Below are positions 1-9,131 of a DNA stretch of 64,000 bases, piece by piece. Made by a program: the position numbers and the translations under genes. This DNA is from Bacillus manliponensis (GTDB taxonomy: Bacteria; Bacillota; Bacilli; Bacillales; Bacillaceae_G). Position 1 is the stretch's first letter; each line of letters begins with the position of its first letter. The stretch spans positions 49,152 through 113,151 of the forward strand of contig NZ_JOTN01000015.1 in assembly GCF_000712595.1 (NCBI RefSeq), given 5' to 3'. Below the pieces are notes generated by a model, which saw nothing but the letters and a program-made list of their open reading frames with translations, was not told the DNA's origin and searched no databases.

Positions 1-564
1 GGTAAAGTGCTTTATATCGGTGTAAGCGAGTGGACAGCAGAACAAATCACCCGTGGTGCAGCACTTTCACGGGAATTGAATATTCCGCTCATTGCTAGCC
101 AACCCCAGTATTCGATGTTGTGGAGAGTTATCGAAACCGATGTGATACCAACCTGTCAACGTGAGGGGCTTGGGCAAGTAGTTTGGTCGCCTCTGGCACA
201 AGGTGTTCTTACTGGAAAATATCATCCAAAAAAACCAGTACCAACTCAATCACGTGCTAATTCTCCTGCTGGCAAACCATTTTTTCATAAACTTGCACAA
301 CGTTGGATGAACGATAATGTGCTCACTGCTATCCAAAATCTCAAACCCATCGCACAAGAGATGGATCTTACCCTTGCTCAACTCGCAGTAGCTTGGGTAC
401 TACAAAACCAGAATGTTTCGTCAGCAATTATCGGTGCCTCGAGTCCGGAACAGGTAAGAGAGAATGCGTTCGCTTCTGGTGTCAAACTGGAACCGGAAAT
501 AATGGATCAGATTAACCAAGTACTAGAAGGTTTCATTGAGTACGATCCGAGTAAAACAGGTTAA
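1..564 (+). CDS. aldo/keto reductase, 3' part (5' end outside the window)
   Basis: The reading frame is open from base 1 and carries the C-terminal ~187 residues of an aldo/keto reductase, an NAD(P)H-dependent TIM-barrel enzyme that reduces aldehydes or ketones. Seen: the strand motif LYIGVSEW at the very start, WSPLAQGVLTGKY in the middle, and the C-terminal block AWVLQNQNVSSAIIGASSPEQ, typical of the cofactor phosphate-binding loop of Kv-beta/YrpG-like members. The catalytic Tyr/Asp/Lys part lies upstream of the window. No terminator is evident before the convergent lysR gene. The family is clear; the substrate is unknown. Confidence 0.9.
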   Translation, partial: GKVLYIGVSEWTAEQITRGAALSRELNIPLIASQPQYSMLWRVIETDVIPTCQREGLGQVVWSPLAQGVLTGKYHPKKPVPTQSRANSPAGKPFFHKLAQRWMNDNVLTAIQNLKPIAQEMDLTLAQLAVAWVLQNQNVSSAIIGASSPEQVRENAFASGVKLEPEIMDQINQVLEGFIEYDPSKTG

Positions 565-669
565 GTTTTTGCACGTGACTTAACTAGAAGTATATACAAA
601 ATCTTTGTAGTCTTACTTTAAACCTTAGATTAAGTTAGAATTCTTATTTCATTCTATCAGGATGGGCTT

Positions 670-1575
670 TTATTTTTGGGAATCAAGTTGTAAAATCGAA
701 TAAACCTCCCTAACAACGGTTAAGAAATGATCTACTATTGCAGATTTTTCATTTTGCCTCCATCCAACATATAAATTTACTTTTGGTGTAGTCTCTTGGA
801 ATTTTTTATAGATAACCCCAGGATGTTTATAGCTTTCTACTGACGATGGAACGACAGAAACTCCCATTCCTGTTGCAACTAAATTAACAATAGTTTGCAT
901 TTGTATAGCTTCTTGAACAACATTTAAACTTACACCATGATGCCAAAAGTAGCTAATGATTAGATCGTAAAAATTTGGACCTAAGTGACGTGGAAACAAA
1001 ATAAATGGTTCATCAATTAACAATTTGAGTGGAATTTCGGGCAATGAGGCGAAAGGGTGATCTTGATGTAAAACCAATCTTAAAGATTCCTCGGCGCAAA
1101 CTTCAGAAGATAGAATCCCGTTGTTCTGTTTAGAACGAATAAATCCAATATGAATTTGTTTTTCATAAAGTGCTTTTAGTTGCTGCTCCGTTGTCATTTC
1201 ATGTAATATAAGATGGATTTTAGGAAAGCGTTTTCGGAATTTATTAAGAACTTCTATAACAATTTCTGTGGAATCGACAAAACCGATTGTTAAGTTCCCT
1301 ATTTTCCCTTCAGCTGCAAGTTGTGTTTCTTGTATGACTTTTTCTAATTGAAACAGTGTGTGTTGAGCCCCTTCTAAAAATATCTTTCCAGCATCCGTAA
1401 GCTCAACCATTCTTTTTGTTCGATGAAACAGTTGAACTCCCAATTCCTCTTCTAATTTGCGAATTTCTTGGCTTAGAGGAGGTTGTGCCATCCTAAGACG
1501 TTCAGCTGCACGACTAAAATTCAATTCTTCTGCCACCATTATGAAATATCGCATCTTTCTAATATCTATTTCCAT
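670..1575 (-). CDS. LysR family transcriptional regulator
   Basis: A 301-residue LysR-type regulator, the usual size for the family. Residues ~5-65 form the winged HTH (MRYFIMVAEELNFSRAAERL, then the PPLSQEIRKLEEELG recognition segment and LFHRTKR); residues ~90-295 are the periplasmic-binding-like effector domain. The start ATG at 1575 follows an AGAAGGG ribosome site. It converges on the aldo/keto reductase. LysR regulators often act on a divergent neighbour, but the next gene upstream is 550 bases away and lies on the same strand, so the target cannot be read from context. Effector unknown. Confidence 0.92.
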   Translation of the reverse strand: MEIDIRKMRYFIMVAEELNFSRAAERLRMAQPPLSQEIRKLEEELGVQLFHRTKRMVELTDAGKIFLEGAQHTLFQLEKVIQETQLAAEGKIGNLTIGFVDSTEIVIEVLNKFRKRFPKIHLILHEMTTEQQLKALYEKQIHIGFIRSKQNNGILSSEVCAEESLRLVLHQDHPFASLPEIPLKLLIDEPFILFPRHLGPNFYDLIISYFWHHGVSLNVVQEAIQMQTIVNLVATGMGVSVVPSSVESYKHPGVIYKKFQETTPKVNLYVGWRQNEKSAIVDHFLTVVREVYSILQLDSQK

Positions 1576-1707
1576 CCATCCCTTCTACTAAAATCCAATA
1601 AGGACTTCTCTTTTATTATCAAACTCATTTAGGTGCCTAGTATTTTCGTAGACATGCTTTTTATATTTTACGGCTCTTTAGTATTAAGGAGAGGGGATGT
1701 TTTAGAG

Positions 1708-1727
1708 TTTATCCCGTAAAAGCCCGA
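1708..1727 (+). repeat. bcr1 scar
   Basis: The string TTTATCCCGTAAAAGCCCGA joins the first bases of bcr1 (TTTATCCCG) directly to its internal CGTAAAAGCCCGA segment. It looks like an internally deleted remnant. Compare the full copies at 23072, 30762 and 53226. Confidence 0.55.
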
Positions 1728-2087
1728 TCCGTTCCATAGATAAAGAAAAATACCTTTCTTCAAATAACTTGTCAGTTAGCTAAGTAATTACCCCTATTTT
1801 AACATGATAGCCTATTTTGAACCGGAATTTTCTGGATATATAATAGAAGGAAAAGGTAGGTTAAAAGTCTTTCTCCTTCTGCAATTAATCTGCATCGTTA
1901 GTGTAAGTGCATTTTTTCACAATTTTCATAGTAGTATTAACATAAATATCCAATGAGAAGCATAGACAATCTGCTTGTGTTTTAGAGTAAGGGAGAAATG
2001 AACAGTCCTTTTAAATAAAGAGCATGTTTTAAAATGGGATACGTTCAAAGATCTTGTTTTCTATGCAATTTTTAAAGAAGAGTATAT

Positions 2088-2124
2088 GAAAACAATCCAC
2101 GAATAAATCTCGTGGATTGTTTTC
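2088..2124 (-). terminator. hairpin 3' of the serine hydrolase gene
   Basis: Perfect 15-bp arms (GAAAACAATCCACGA and its complement) with a 7-base loop, immediately after the stop codon. The T-run on the minus strand is poor, so it may also act as an mRNA 3' stabiliser. Confidence 0.65.
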
Positions 2125-2125
2125 A

Positions 2126-3586
2126 TTATTGCTGTTTCTTCGTAAATGTAAGTGGTTCTGAACTTAACATCGCTGGCATGTGCAAGTGAATAGTTTCGAA
2201 TTCTCCTTTTGTATTCATATTGTATGACAGTAAGATTGTCATGTCATTTTGAAATAAATTGAACTGGGTGACAAACATGTCATAGTGATGATGCTGTAAC
2301 GGAATATCCATTTCCATAAAGCGTGCATATAGTTGTTCATTTCGTTTGTATACTTCTAATGTTTCATAAGCAGGGTGTTCGAATGTTCCTACATAGTCTT
2401 TCAATGGATGAGAAAGAGTTGTATTTTCGACTTGTTTTGGAAACCATTCATTCATCGTTTGCATCATTTCTTTTAATTTCTCAGTATCTTTTACAGCACG
2501 TGTATGCCAATCAATTTCTTCTAATCCTAGCAGGGTATCATAAATATGATTGGTTATATACATAGGGAATAGTGAACTTGTTGTATTGGTTAGTACGACA
2601 ATACCGATATTTTCGTTTGGCATAAAGGAAGCAAATGCTGAGAATCCATCAATCCCACCGCTATGGTGAATCATTTTGTAACCACGGTAGGCGCTAATGA
2701 ACCAACCAAGGCCGTAGGAGTTTACTGGTGATTCAGGTGTAGAGAAGATTGGTTGATCAGGAACCGGGTTGTGTGGTGCGTACATTTCTTGTAACAATTC
2801 TTTAGAAATAAGCTCGTGTTCTCCTGCTTTTCCTTCGTTAAGATGGAAAAGAATCCATTTAGACATATCTTCAATCGTTGAGTTCATACATCCTGCAGCG
2901 CCAACGACATCAATGTTACGAAATGGTATTTCGGTGATGCATTCTTCTTTTGAAATGTAAGGAAGCGCATAGTTGTCGGTGCGCTGTGAGTCCGTCACAG
3001 AGAAGTTTGTTTGATCCATTTGAAGTGGCTCTAAAATATGTTCTGTCACATATTCTTCCCAAGTTTGGTTTGTAATGTTTTCAGCAATGTAACCGAGCGT
3101 CGCATATGCTAAATTATTGTATAAAAAGGCGCTGCGAAACGGTGCATTAAGCGGTAAATGCTTCATTTTTTCAGCGATGTCTTTTCGTGTAAGAGAAGAA
3201 TTGGCCCAAAGGATGTCATGGCGGTCAATGCCTAAGCGGTGACAAGCAAAATCACGTGCGGTAACATGTTCACTTGCAAGCGAATCGGAAAGTGCGAAAG
3301 AAGGGATATAAGATCGTACTGGGGCGTCCCATTCAAATTTTTGTTGCTGTGCTAATAAGCTTAAAGAAAGGGTACCAAACGCTTTTGTGGTGGAACCAAT
3401 TGCAAATCTTGTTTGCGGTGTGACAGGTTCTTTCTTTTCTAAGTTTCGATAGCCAAAACCTTTTGAAATGATTACCTCACTATCTTTCATCACCGCTACA
3501 GCGGCACCAGTAACATGTAAATCTTTCATCATTTTTTCTATCATTTCATATAGCTTCCCAACAAGAAGAGTTCCAGTTTTCGTCAT
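2126..3586 (-). CDS. serine hydrolase, beta-lactamase / PBP4* fold
   Basis: A 486-residue class C beta-lactamase-like hydrolase. It carries the catalytic triad motifs in order: SxxK as STTK (S65, K68), YxN as YNN (~156-158) and HSGG (~308-311, the KTG equivalent). A beta-rich C-terminal region follows the catalytic domain from ~residue 370, as in DUF3471-containing relatives. No signal peptide is visible, so a cytoplasmic esterase or peptidase role is as likely as one in the wall. The start at 3586 is chosen because GGAGGT sits 7 bases upstream of that ATG; the upstream in-frame ATG at 3601 overlaps this ribosome site. Substrate unknown. Confidence 0.88.
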   Translation of the reverse strand: MTKTGTLLVGKLYEMIEKMMKDLHVTGAAVAVMKDSEVIISKGFGYRNLEKKEPVTPQTRFAIGSTTKAFGTLSLSLLAQQQKFEWDAPVRSYIPSFALSDSLASEHVTARDFACHRLGIDRHDILWANSSLTRKDIAEKMKHLPLNAPFRSAFLYNNLAYATLGYIAENITNQTWEEYVTEHILEPLQMDQTNFSVTDSQRTDNYALPYISKEECITEIPFRNIDVVGAAGCMNSTIEDMSKWILFHLNEGKAGEHELISKELLQEMYAPHNPVPDQPIFSTPESPVNSYGLGWFISAYRGYKMIHHSGGIDGFSAFASFMPNENIGIVVLTNTTSSLFPMYITNHIYDTLLGLEEIDWHTRAVKDTEKLKEMMQTMNEWFPKQVENTTLSHPLKDYVGTFEHPAYETLEVYKRNEQLYARFMEMDIPLQHHHYDMFVTQFNLFQNDMTILLSYNMNTKGEFETIHLHMPAMLSSEPLTFTKKQQ

Positions 3587-3827
3587 GCGCGTTACCTCCA
3601 AATATGAATTTTACTGCCACCTTATAGTTTCGGGGTGAGTGGGAGAAAACCTTTTGACAGGAAGTAGAATTAAGAAATTTGTAAGAATTTATAGAGGAAA
3701 GCACGTGCAAGAAATCATTTTTTGAAAAGAACAATAGAGAAAATTTTAAAAGTATGCTTTCTATCATTATGTGGTCATGTATGATACACTCCAATAGAAA
3801 AAGTTGCGAAAGAGGGTTTTCTTACAT

Positions 3828-4784
3828 ATGAAACATGCAGAGTATGAATATCTAGATTTATGCCGTCACGTAATGGAGAACGGAACAAAAAAAGAAGATC
3901 GTACAGGAACTGGTACGGTTTCCGTATTTGGTTATCAAATGCGTTTTGACCTGAGTAAAGGGTTTCCGTTATTGACGACAAAGCGTGTTCCGTTTCGCTT
4001 AGTAGCAAGTGAGCTTCTTTGGTTCATGAAAGGTGATACAAACATTCGTTACCTACTGCAGCACAATAATAACATTTGGAACGAATGGGCTTTCAAAAAC
4101 TGGGTAGAAAGTGATGCGTATGATGGACCAGATATGACAAACTTTGGCCTTCGTTCACAAGAAGATGAGGCGTTCCGAATTCAATATGAAGAGCAGATGG
4201 AAATCTTTAAAAAAAATATTTTAGAGGATGATGTGTTTGCGGAGCGTTACGGTTATTTAGGTGATGTATACGGAAAGCAATGGCGCGCATGGAAAACAAC
4301 TGCAGGAGAAACAATTGATCAGTTAAAGGACGTTATTGAAATGATTAAGAAAAATCCTGATTCCCGTAGGCTAATTGTTTCTGCATGGAACCCAGAAGAT
4401 GTACCAACGATGGCATTACCGCCTTGCCATACATTATTCCAGTTTTATGTGGCGGATGGGAAGTTATCTTGTCAACTGTATCAAAGATCAGGTGACATTT
4501 TCCTCGGAATTCCATTTAACATTGCAAGCTATTCGTTATTAACACATCTTATTGCACACGAGTGCGGACTTGAAGTAGGTGAGTTCGTTCATACAATTGG
4601 TGATGCACATATTTATACGAACCATTTTGAACAAATTGAAAAGCAATTAGCTCGTGATCCGCGTCCGTTCCCAGTATTAAAGTTAAATAAAGATGTAACA
4701 TCTGTGTTTGATTTTGAGATGGATGACCTTACATTAGAAGGATATGATCCACACCCAGCAATTAAAGCACCAGTTGCGGTATAA
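3828..4784 (+). CDS. thyA: thymidylate synthase
   Basis: Makes dTMP from dUMP with methylene-tetrahydrofolate. At 318 residues it is the long Lactobacillus casei-like form: about 50 extra residues (~90-140, around [14 protein letters not shown]) relative to the 264-residue E. coli type. The active site is [12 protein letters not shown] with nucleophile Cys200; [13 protein letters not shown] binds the substrate phosphate and [13 protein letters not shown] contacts the base. The start at 3828 follows GAGGG. It is followed after 13 bases by dfrA, an operon that couples dihydrofolate production to its recycling. Confidence 0.98.
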   Translation: MKHAEYEYLDLCRHVMENGTKKEDRTGTGTVSVFGYQMRFDLSKGFPLLTTKRVPFRLVASELLWFMKGDTNIRYLLQHNNNIWNEWAFKNWVESDAYDGPDMTNFGLRSQEDEAFRIQYEEQMEIFKKNILEDDVFAERYGYLGDVYGKQWRAWKTTAGETIDQLKDVIEMIKKNPDSRRLIVSAWNPEDVPTMALPPCHTLFQFYVADGKLSCQLYQRSGDIFLGIPFNIASYSLLTHLIAHECGLEVGEFVHTIGDAHIYTNHFEQIEKQLARDPRPFPVLKLNKDVTSVFDFEMDDLTLEGYDPHPAIKAPVAV

Positions 4785-4797
4785 AGGAGGAAAATAT

Positions 4798-5286
4798 ATG
4801 ATTTCTTTACTTGTAGCAATGGATAAAAATCGTGTGATTGGAAAGGACAACGACTTACCATGGCGTCTTCCTGCTGATCTAGCTTATTTTAAAACGGTAA
4901 CGATGGGTCATCATATCATTATGGGAAGGAAGACATTTGAATCCATTGGACGACCGTTACCAGGAAGAACAAATGTAGTTATTACGCGTAATAAAGATTA
5001 TAAGGTAGAAGGCTGTCAAGTCATTCATGCAATTGATGATGTGAAAAAAATGAGTGAAGAGACAAATGAAGAGCTGTTTGTTATTGGCGGAGCGGAAATC
5101 TTTAAAGAAGTTCTTTCATTTGCGGATCGTTTATATATTACAAAAATTGAAGAAGAATTTGAAGGCGATACGTTTTTCCCAGAAGTAAATGAGAACGAGT
5201 GGGAAGAAGTATTTATGGAACAAGGTGTTACAGATGAGAAAAATCCGTATACGTATTACTTCTGTCGATATGAAAAGAAAAAATAA
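4798..5286 (+). CDS. dfrA: dihydrofolate reductase
   Basis: NADPH-dependent reduction of dihydrofolate to tetrahydrofolate, the partner reaction of ThyA. It has 162 residues, typical of the family. Seen: N-terminal ISLLVAMDKNRVIG, the DLPWRLPADLAYFK substrate site with the acidic residue of the active site, GRKTFESIGRPLPGRTN of the cofactor site, and FVIGGAEIFK. The start at 4798 has an ideal AAAGGAGG site; the longer upstream ORF extension overlaps the end of thyA and is not used. The operon ends in the strong hairpin at 5285-5320. Confidence 0.98.
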   Translation: MISLLVAMDKNRVIGKDNDLPWRLPADLAYFKTVTMGHHIIMGRKTFESIGRPLPGRTNVVITRNKDYKVEGCQVIHAIDDVKKMSEETNEELFVIGGAEIFKEVLSFADRLYITKIEEEFEGDTFFPEVNENEWEEVFMEQGVTDEKNPYTYYFCRYEKKK

Positions 5287-5320
5287 AAGGAAGGTTGGTT
5301 TGATGCCAACCTTCCTTTTT
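5285..5320. terminator. bidirectional terminator, dfrA / CPBP gene
   Basis: Arms AAAAGGAAGGTTGG and CCAACCTTCCTTTTT flank a short loop. A-rich and T-rich flanks serve both converging genes. Confidence 0.9.
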
Positions 5321-6021
5321 TAGCTGAGTGCAGTTAAAGTTATTGCCAGTCCGTTAAAGAAAGCGTGAATTACCATCGCTGGAATGATGGAACCTGATTT
5401 TTCATATGTCCAAGCAAATACAAGACCAGAGATAAAGTTCATAGGTAACGCATTATATGTAGGAATGTGTACGAGTGTAAAGATAAGTGCGCTACATAGC
5501 AAGGAACTTGTGACACCAAGCCTACCTCGTAACCATTTATATAGAAATCCTCTGTATAAAATTTCTTCATAAAATGGTGAAATAATAACCGCAGAAATAA
5601 AAGCGATTGAAAATGTAAATGGTGTAATTTGCATTTGAAGACTATCTGTTTTACTATTTTCAGCATTAATGCCAATTATGTCCATCACAACTACAGTGGC
5701 AATACTTAAAATAACAAGTATAATGGTCCAGTATATAGTAGGGAGCCAGTATCCTTTAGGGAAGTGCAAGCCAATATGACGCCATGAGAGTTGAAATGGT
5801 TTTAAAGTAATATAGTAGATCGCAAGTAGAAATGTGACGGCCATAAAGAACCCGGTAAGAGTACCTGCGTATAATGAATTTTGAAACATTGAGTAGAGTT
5901 GTCTTTGAAGTAAATATTCTAAGAAGAACGGGACAAAGATGAAGAAGAAACTAAGAATGAGTAAAAACTCTTTTTTGGACCATTTTGTGTTTGCTTGTAT
6001 TACCTGTTCTTTTACAATCAT
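5320..6021 (-). CDS. CPBP family intramembrane metalloprotease
   Basis: A 233-residue multi-pass membrane protein of the CPBP/Abi (CAAX-prenyl-protease-like) family. The three family motifs are present: EEILYRG (E152, E153, R157), a histidine in LVHIPTYN (~190) and a histidine in VIHAFFNG (~224). About seven hydrophobic segments start at residue ~20. Such proteins cleave membrane substrates, confer bacteriocin self-immunity or act as scaffolds; no bacteriocin gene is nearby, so the role is open. The start follows AAGGGGG. Monocistronic. Confidence 0.9.
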   Translation of the reverse strand: MIVKEQVIQANTKWSKKEFLLILSFFFIFVPFFLEYLLQRQLYSMFQNSLYAGTLTGFFMAVTFLLAIYYITLKPFQLSWRHIGLHFPKGYWLPTIYWTIILVILSIATVVVMDIIGINAENSKTDSLQMQITPFTFSIAFISAVIISPFYEEILYRGFLYKWLRGRLGVTSSLLCSALIFTLVHIPTYNALPMNFISGLVFAWTYEKSGSIIPAMVIHAFFNGLAITLTALS

Positions 6022-6185
6022 TTGAATACCCCCTTATATATGTATTATATAAAATGACGTAACGTCACTTTCAAGTAAATTAGATAGATTTTTAAATATT
6101 ATGTTCCTAAGATAACTGAAGAAATTTTGAAAAGAAGTAATCTGTGGTATAATTTTCCTTGCGAACTGAAAAGGGGGAAGCTATT

Positions 6186-8180
6186 TTGAAAAAGATATGG
6201 GGCTCACTTCTTCTTTGCTCATCGCTGTTGTTAGTTGGATGCGGTCAAGAAGAAAAACCAGAAGAAGCATTTCATACATATATGAAAGATTGGAACAACC
6301 AAAAATTTGAAAGCATGTACGATCAGTTGTCAGAAGAGGCGAAAAAGTCGATTGAAAAAGATGCTTTCGTACAAAAATATGAAAATATTTATGGTGGTAT
6401 CAAAGTTGAAAATTTGAAAGTAAAAGAGGTAAAACAAAAGGAAGCAATAGAAGTTAAAGGAGAGGCGGCTGAAATTCCTTATCAAGTAAGCATGGATACA
6501 GTCGCAGGAGAAGTGACATTTAAAGAAACAGCGAAGTTAGTAAAAGAAAAAGATGGTAAAGAAGAAGCATGGAAAGTAGAATGGGATCCGTCGTTTATTT
6601 TTCCAACTATGAGAAAAGACGATAAAGTCCGTGTGAAAACTGCACCAGCAAAACGCGGCGAAATTTATGACCGAAATGGTGAAGGGTTAGCGGTTAATGG
6701 GCAAGCACAGGAGTTTGGAATTATTCCAGGTGAATTAGATGAAAACGCACAGCAGACAAAAGAAGAATTAGGAAAGTTACTTCATATGTCAGTTGAAGAA
6801 ATTGATAAGAAACTTTCTGCAAAATGGGTAAAACCTGAATATTTTGTGCCACTTGGTATGTTGCGAGATGGTTCAGAGAATACAGATCTTTTATCAAAGC
6901 CAGGGGTGACGTCTCGTACTGTTGAGGTACGTACATATCCACTCGGTGAAGCGGCAGCACATTTAACAGGTTATATGGGTAAGGTAACCGCAGATGACTT
7001 AAAGACATTAGAGAAAAAAGGATATCGAGCAGACGAACCTGTTGGGAAAACAGGTCTTGAGAAAGTACTAGAGGATAAGTTGCGCGGCGAGGATGGCGGG
7101 CGTATTTATATTGAAGATGGAAATGGGAACGAAGTGAAGGAAGTTGCGAAAAAGGAACCAAAAGATGGAGAAAGTGTAACGTTAACAATTGACGGTACTC
7201 TGCAGCAAAAAGTATTTCATGAAATGAATGGAGAAGCAGGATCTAGTGCAGCCGTTCATCCGCAATCTGGTGAAGCGTTGGCACTTGTAAGTAGTCCTTC
7301 TTACGATCCGAACATCATGGTTCGTGGTTTATCACAAGAGCAGTGGAATACGTGGAATAATGATCCGAAAAAACCAATGACGAATCGTTTTACGAAAGCA
7401 TACGCTCCCGGTTCCGTATTTAAACCAATTACAGGAGCAATCGGTCTTGAAACAGGAAAGCTGGATCCGAAAGAATCGCTTGAAATTCAAGGTTTACAAT
7501 GGGCGAAAGATTCGTCTTGGGGTAAGTATTATGTAACACGCGTGAAAGATGCAAGTCCAATTGATTTTGATAAAGCAATGATGTATTCGGATAACATTTA
7601 TTTTGCACAGCAAGCGCTAAAAATGGGGAAAGATACGTTTGTGAAAGAAGCGAATAAGTTTGGTTTTGGTGAGAAGTTACCAATTGAATATGGATTCCAA
7701 GCTTCCCAATTAGCGACAGATGGTATTAAAAACGATATTCAACTTGCTGATTCCTCATATGGTCAAGGAGAAGTGTTAATGACAACGCTTCATATGGCAC
7801 TAGCATATGCACCGATTGTAAATGAAGGAAATATCTCTTCTCCACACTTGATGAAAGATGAGAAGAACATAAAAGTATGGAAAGAAAACCTTATTTCAGA
7901 AGGGAATCGCGAAATCTTAAAAAATTCCTTAATAAAAGTAATTAATGATCCAGAAGGAACTGGGAAAATTGCGAAATTAGAAGGAGTTACACTCGCTGGA
8001 AAAACGGGTACGGCCGAACTAAAAGAATCAAAAGAGGCTGAAGGAAAAGAACTTGGGTGGTTTGTGGCGTTTGACGCAAACGAACCAAATATGATTGTTT
8101 CGATGATGATTGAAGATGTAAAAGGACGCGGCGGTAGTAATGTTCCTGGAGAAAAAATAAAGCATATTTTTGAAAAGTAA
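6186..8180 (+). CDS. pbpC: class B penicillin-binding lipoprotein (PBP3/MecA type)
   Basis: A transpeptidase that crosslinks peptidoglycan outside the membrane. The TTG start at 6186 is preceded by AAGGGGGAAG and gives a lipoprotein signal ending in LLVGC (lipobox). Residues ~25-145 match the NTF2-like MecA N-terminal domain, followed by the dimerisation domain (~150-330) and the transpeptidase domain with SVFK (S410, K413), SDN (~468) and KTGT (~606). At 664 residues it has the architecture of B. subtilis PbpC and of staphylococcal PBP2a. That likeness alone does not predict beta-lactam resistance. Monocistronic, with a terminator at 8184. Confidence 0.93.
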   Translation: MKKIWGSLLLCSSLLLVGCGQEEKPEEAFHTYMKDWNNQKFESMYDQLSEEAKKSIEKDAFVQKYENIYGGIKVENLKVKEVKQKEAIEVKGEAAEIPYQVSMDTVAGEVTFKETAKLVKEKDGKEEAWKVEWDPSFIFPTMRKDDKVRVKTAPAKRGEIYDRNGEGLAVNGQAQEFGIIPGELDENAQQTKEELGKLLHMSVEEIDKKLSAKWVKPEYFVPLGMLRDGSENTDLLSKPGVTSRTVEVRTYPLGEAAAHLTGYMGKVTADDLKTLEKKGYRADEPVGKTGLEKVLEDKLRGEDGGRIYIEDGNGNEVKEVAKKEPKDGESVTLTIDGTLQQKVFHEMNGEAGSSAAVHPQSGEALALVSSPSYDPNIMVRGLSQEQWNTWNNDPKKPMTNRFTKAYAPGSVFKPITGAIGLETGKLDPKESLEIQGLQWAKDSSWGKYYVTRVKDASPIDFDKAMMYSDNIYFAQQALKMGKDTFVKEANKFGFGEKLPIEYGFQASQLATDGIKNDIQLADSSYGQGEVLMTTLHMALAYAPIVNEGNISSPHLMKDEKNIKVWKENLISEGNREILKNSLIKVINDPEGTGKIAKLEGVTLAGKTGTAELKESKEAEGKELGWFVAFDANEPNMIVSMMIEDVKGRGGSNVPGEKIKHIFEK

Positions 8181-8183
8181 TGA

Positions 8184-8218
8184 GGAGAGATGCCTATGTT
8201 GATGGGCATCTCTTTTTT
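8184..8218 (+). terminator. terminator after pbpC
   Basis: GAGATGCC and GGGCATCTC arms followed by six T. Confidence 0.85.
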
Positions 8219-8230
8219 AACATTACCAAC

Positions 8231-8247
8231 TTACTTTAAAAAAGTAA
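8231..8247. promoter_or_regulatory. operator-like palindrome upstream of the azoR promoter
   Basis: TTACTT and AAGTAA arms separated by 5 bases, 11 bases upstream of the -35 box. A related inverted repeat, ACTTA-N7-TAAGT, lies at 8288-8304, just downstream of the -10. Arms of this kind suit a MarR/HxlR-type redox or electrophile sensor (YodB-like); the regulator is not in the window. Confidence 0.45.
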
Positions 8248-8257
8248 CTATTTTTTG

Positions 8258-8286
8258 TTGACATGTAAAACTTCTTTTTGTATTAT
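8258..8286 (+). promoter_or_regulatory. sigma-A promoter of azoR
   Basis: TTGACA at 8258-8263, a 17-base spacer and TATTAT at 8281-8286. This is near consensus; the gene starts 87 bases downstream of the -10. Confidence 0.75.
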
Positions 8287-8287
8287 T

Positions 8288-8304
8288 ACTTATGTAAGGT
8301 AAGT
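8288..8304. promoter_or_regulatory. second operator-like inverted repeat at the azoR start site
   Basis: ACTTA-N7-TAAGT overlaps the expected transcription start. It pairs in sequence with the palindrome at 8231, suggesting repression by blocking RNA polymerase. Confidence 0.4.
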
Positions 8305-8372
8305 CAATTACTTTTTGAAATGAAATCTCGAATTAAAGATAATTAACTTGAAGAAAAAGGGAGAGAGCAGTT

Positions 8373-9008
8373 ATGAAAAAAGTATTATTTATTACAGCAA
8401 ATCCAAACGGTGCAGAAGCATCATTTAGTATGGCAGCAGGGGAAGCATTTATAGAAGCATATAAATCTGCGAATCCAGCAGATGAAGTCACAACAATTGA
8501 TTTGTTTAACACAGTTGTACCCGCTATTGACGGCGAAGTATTCGCTGCGTGGGGAAAACTTGGTGCTGGAGAAGGCTTTGAAACATTAACAGAAAGTCAA
8601 CAAGCGAAAATTAGCGCAATGGGTACTAATTTAGAAACATTCATGCATGCAGATAAATATGTATTTGTAACACCAATGTGGAACTTTAGCTATCCGCCAG
8701 TTGTAAAAGCATACTTAGATAACTTAGCAATCGCTGGTAAAACATTTAAATATACAGAAAATGGTCCAGTAGGTTTACTAGAAGGTAAAAAAGCTCTTCA
8801 TATTCAAGCGACAGGTGGCGTTTACTCTGAGGGCCAATATGCTGCGGTGGACTTTGGACGTAATCATTTACAAACAGTATTAGGTTTTATGGGTGTAACA
8901 GATGTAGATTACATTGCGGTTGAAGGTATGGGTGCGAACCCAGCGGAGGCGCCAGCAATTAAAGAAGCAGCAATCAATAAAGCACGTGAAGTAGCGAAAC
9001 GCTTCTAA
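8373..9008 (+). CDS. azoR: FMN-dependent NADH-azoreductase
   Basis: A flavodoxin-fold quinone/azo reductase of 211 residues. Seen: the N-terminal FMN phosphate loop FITANPNGAEASFS, the MWNFSYPPVVKAYLDNL motif (~105) typical of AzoR/NQO-like enzymes, and IQATGGVYSEG near residue 150. Its usual role is two-electron reduction of quinones and azo compounds, protecting against electrophile stress. The ATG at 8373 follows AAAAGGGAGAG. The strong promoter bracketed by inverted repeats fits electrophile-induced expression as known for B. subtilis azoR1, although that sensor is not visible here. Confidence 0.95.
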   Translation: MKKVLFITANPNGAEASFSMAAGEAFIEAYKSANPADEVTTIDLFNTVVPAIDGEVFAAWGKLGAGEGFETLTESQQAKISAMGTNLETFMHADKYVFVTPMWNFSYPPVVKAYLDNLAIAGKTFKYTENGPVGLLEGKKALHIQATGGVYSEGQYAAVDFGRNHLQTVLGFMGVTDVDYIAVEGMGANPAEAPAIKEAAINKAREVAKRF

Positions 9009-9032
9009 TTTTAAAAGTAGGATATATTGTAG

Positions 9033-9069
9033 AAAAAATGTCCAAACGCTTGTCGTTTGGACATTTTTT
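9033..9069 (+). terminator. terminator after azoR
   Basis: AATGTCCAAACG and CGTTTGGACATT arms, 5-base loop, T-run. Confidence 0.9.
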
Positions 9070-9131
9070 CTTCTTTTTCATCTATTTGTCTTGTATAATG
9101 AAGGACGGAATGATAATTGTGGAGGGTTAAT

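Larger units (their letters stand above)
1576..2125. other. 550-bp intergenic region with a bcr1 scar and a terminator
   Basis: No credible ORF with a ribosome site was found on either strand. The region holds a ~20-base scar of the bcr1 repeat (1708-1727) and a perfect 15-bp inverted repeat at 2088-2124 abutting the stop codon of the serine hydrolase gene. The rest is AT-rich and featureless to my reading. Confidence 0.6.

Noticed and set aside
6721-7188. 155-residue minus-strand ORF inside pbpC
   Set aside because: Lies wholly antisense to a well-supported penicillin-binding protein gene, has low-complexity Leu/His composition and no ribosome site.
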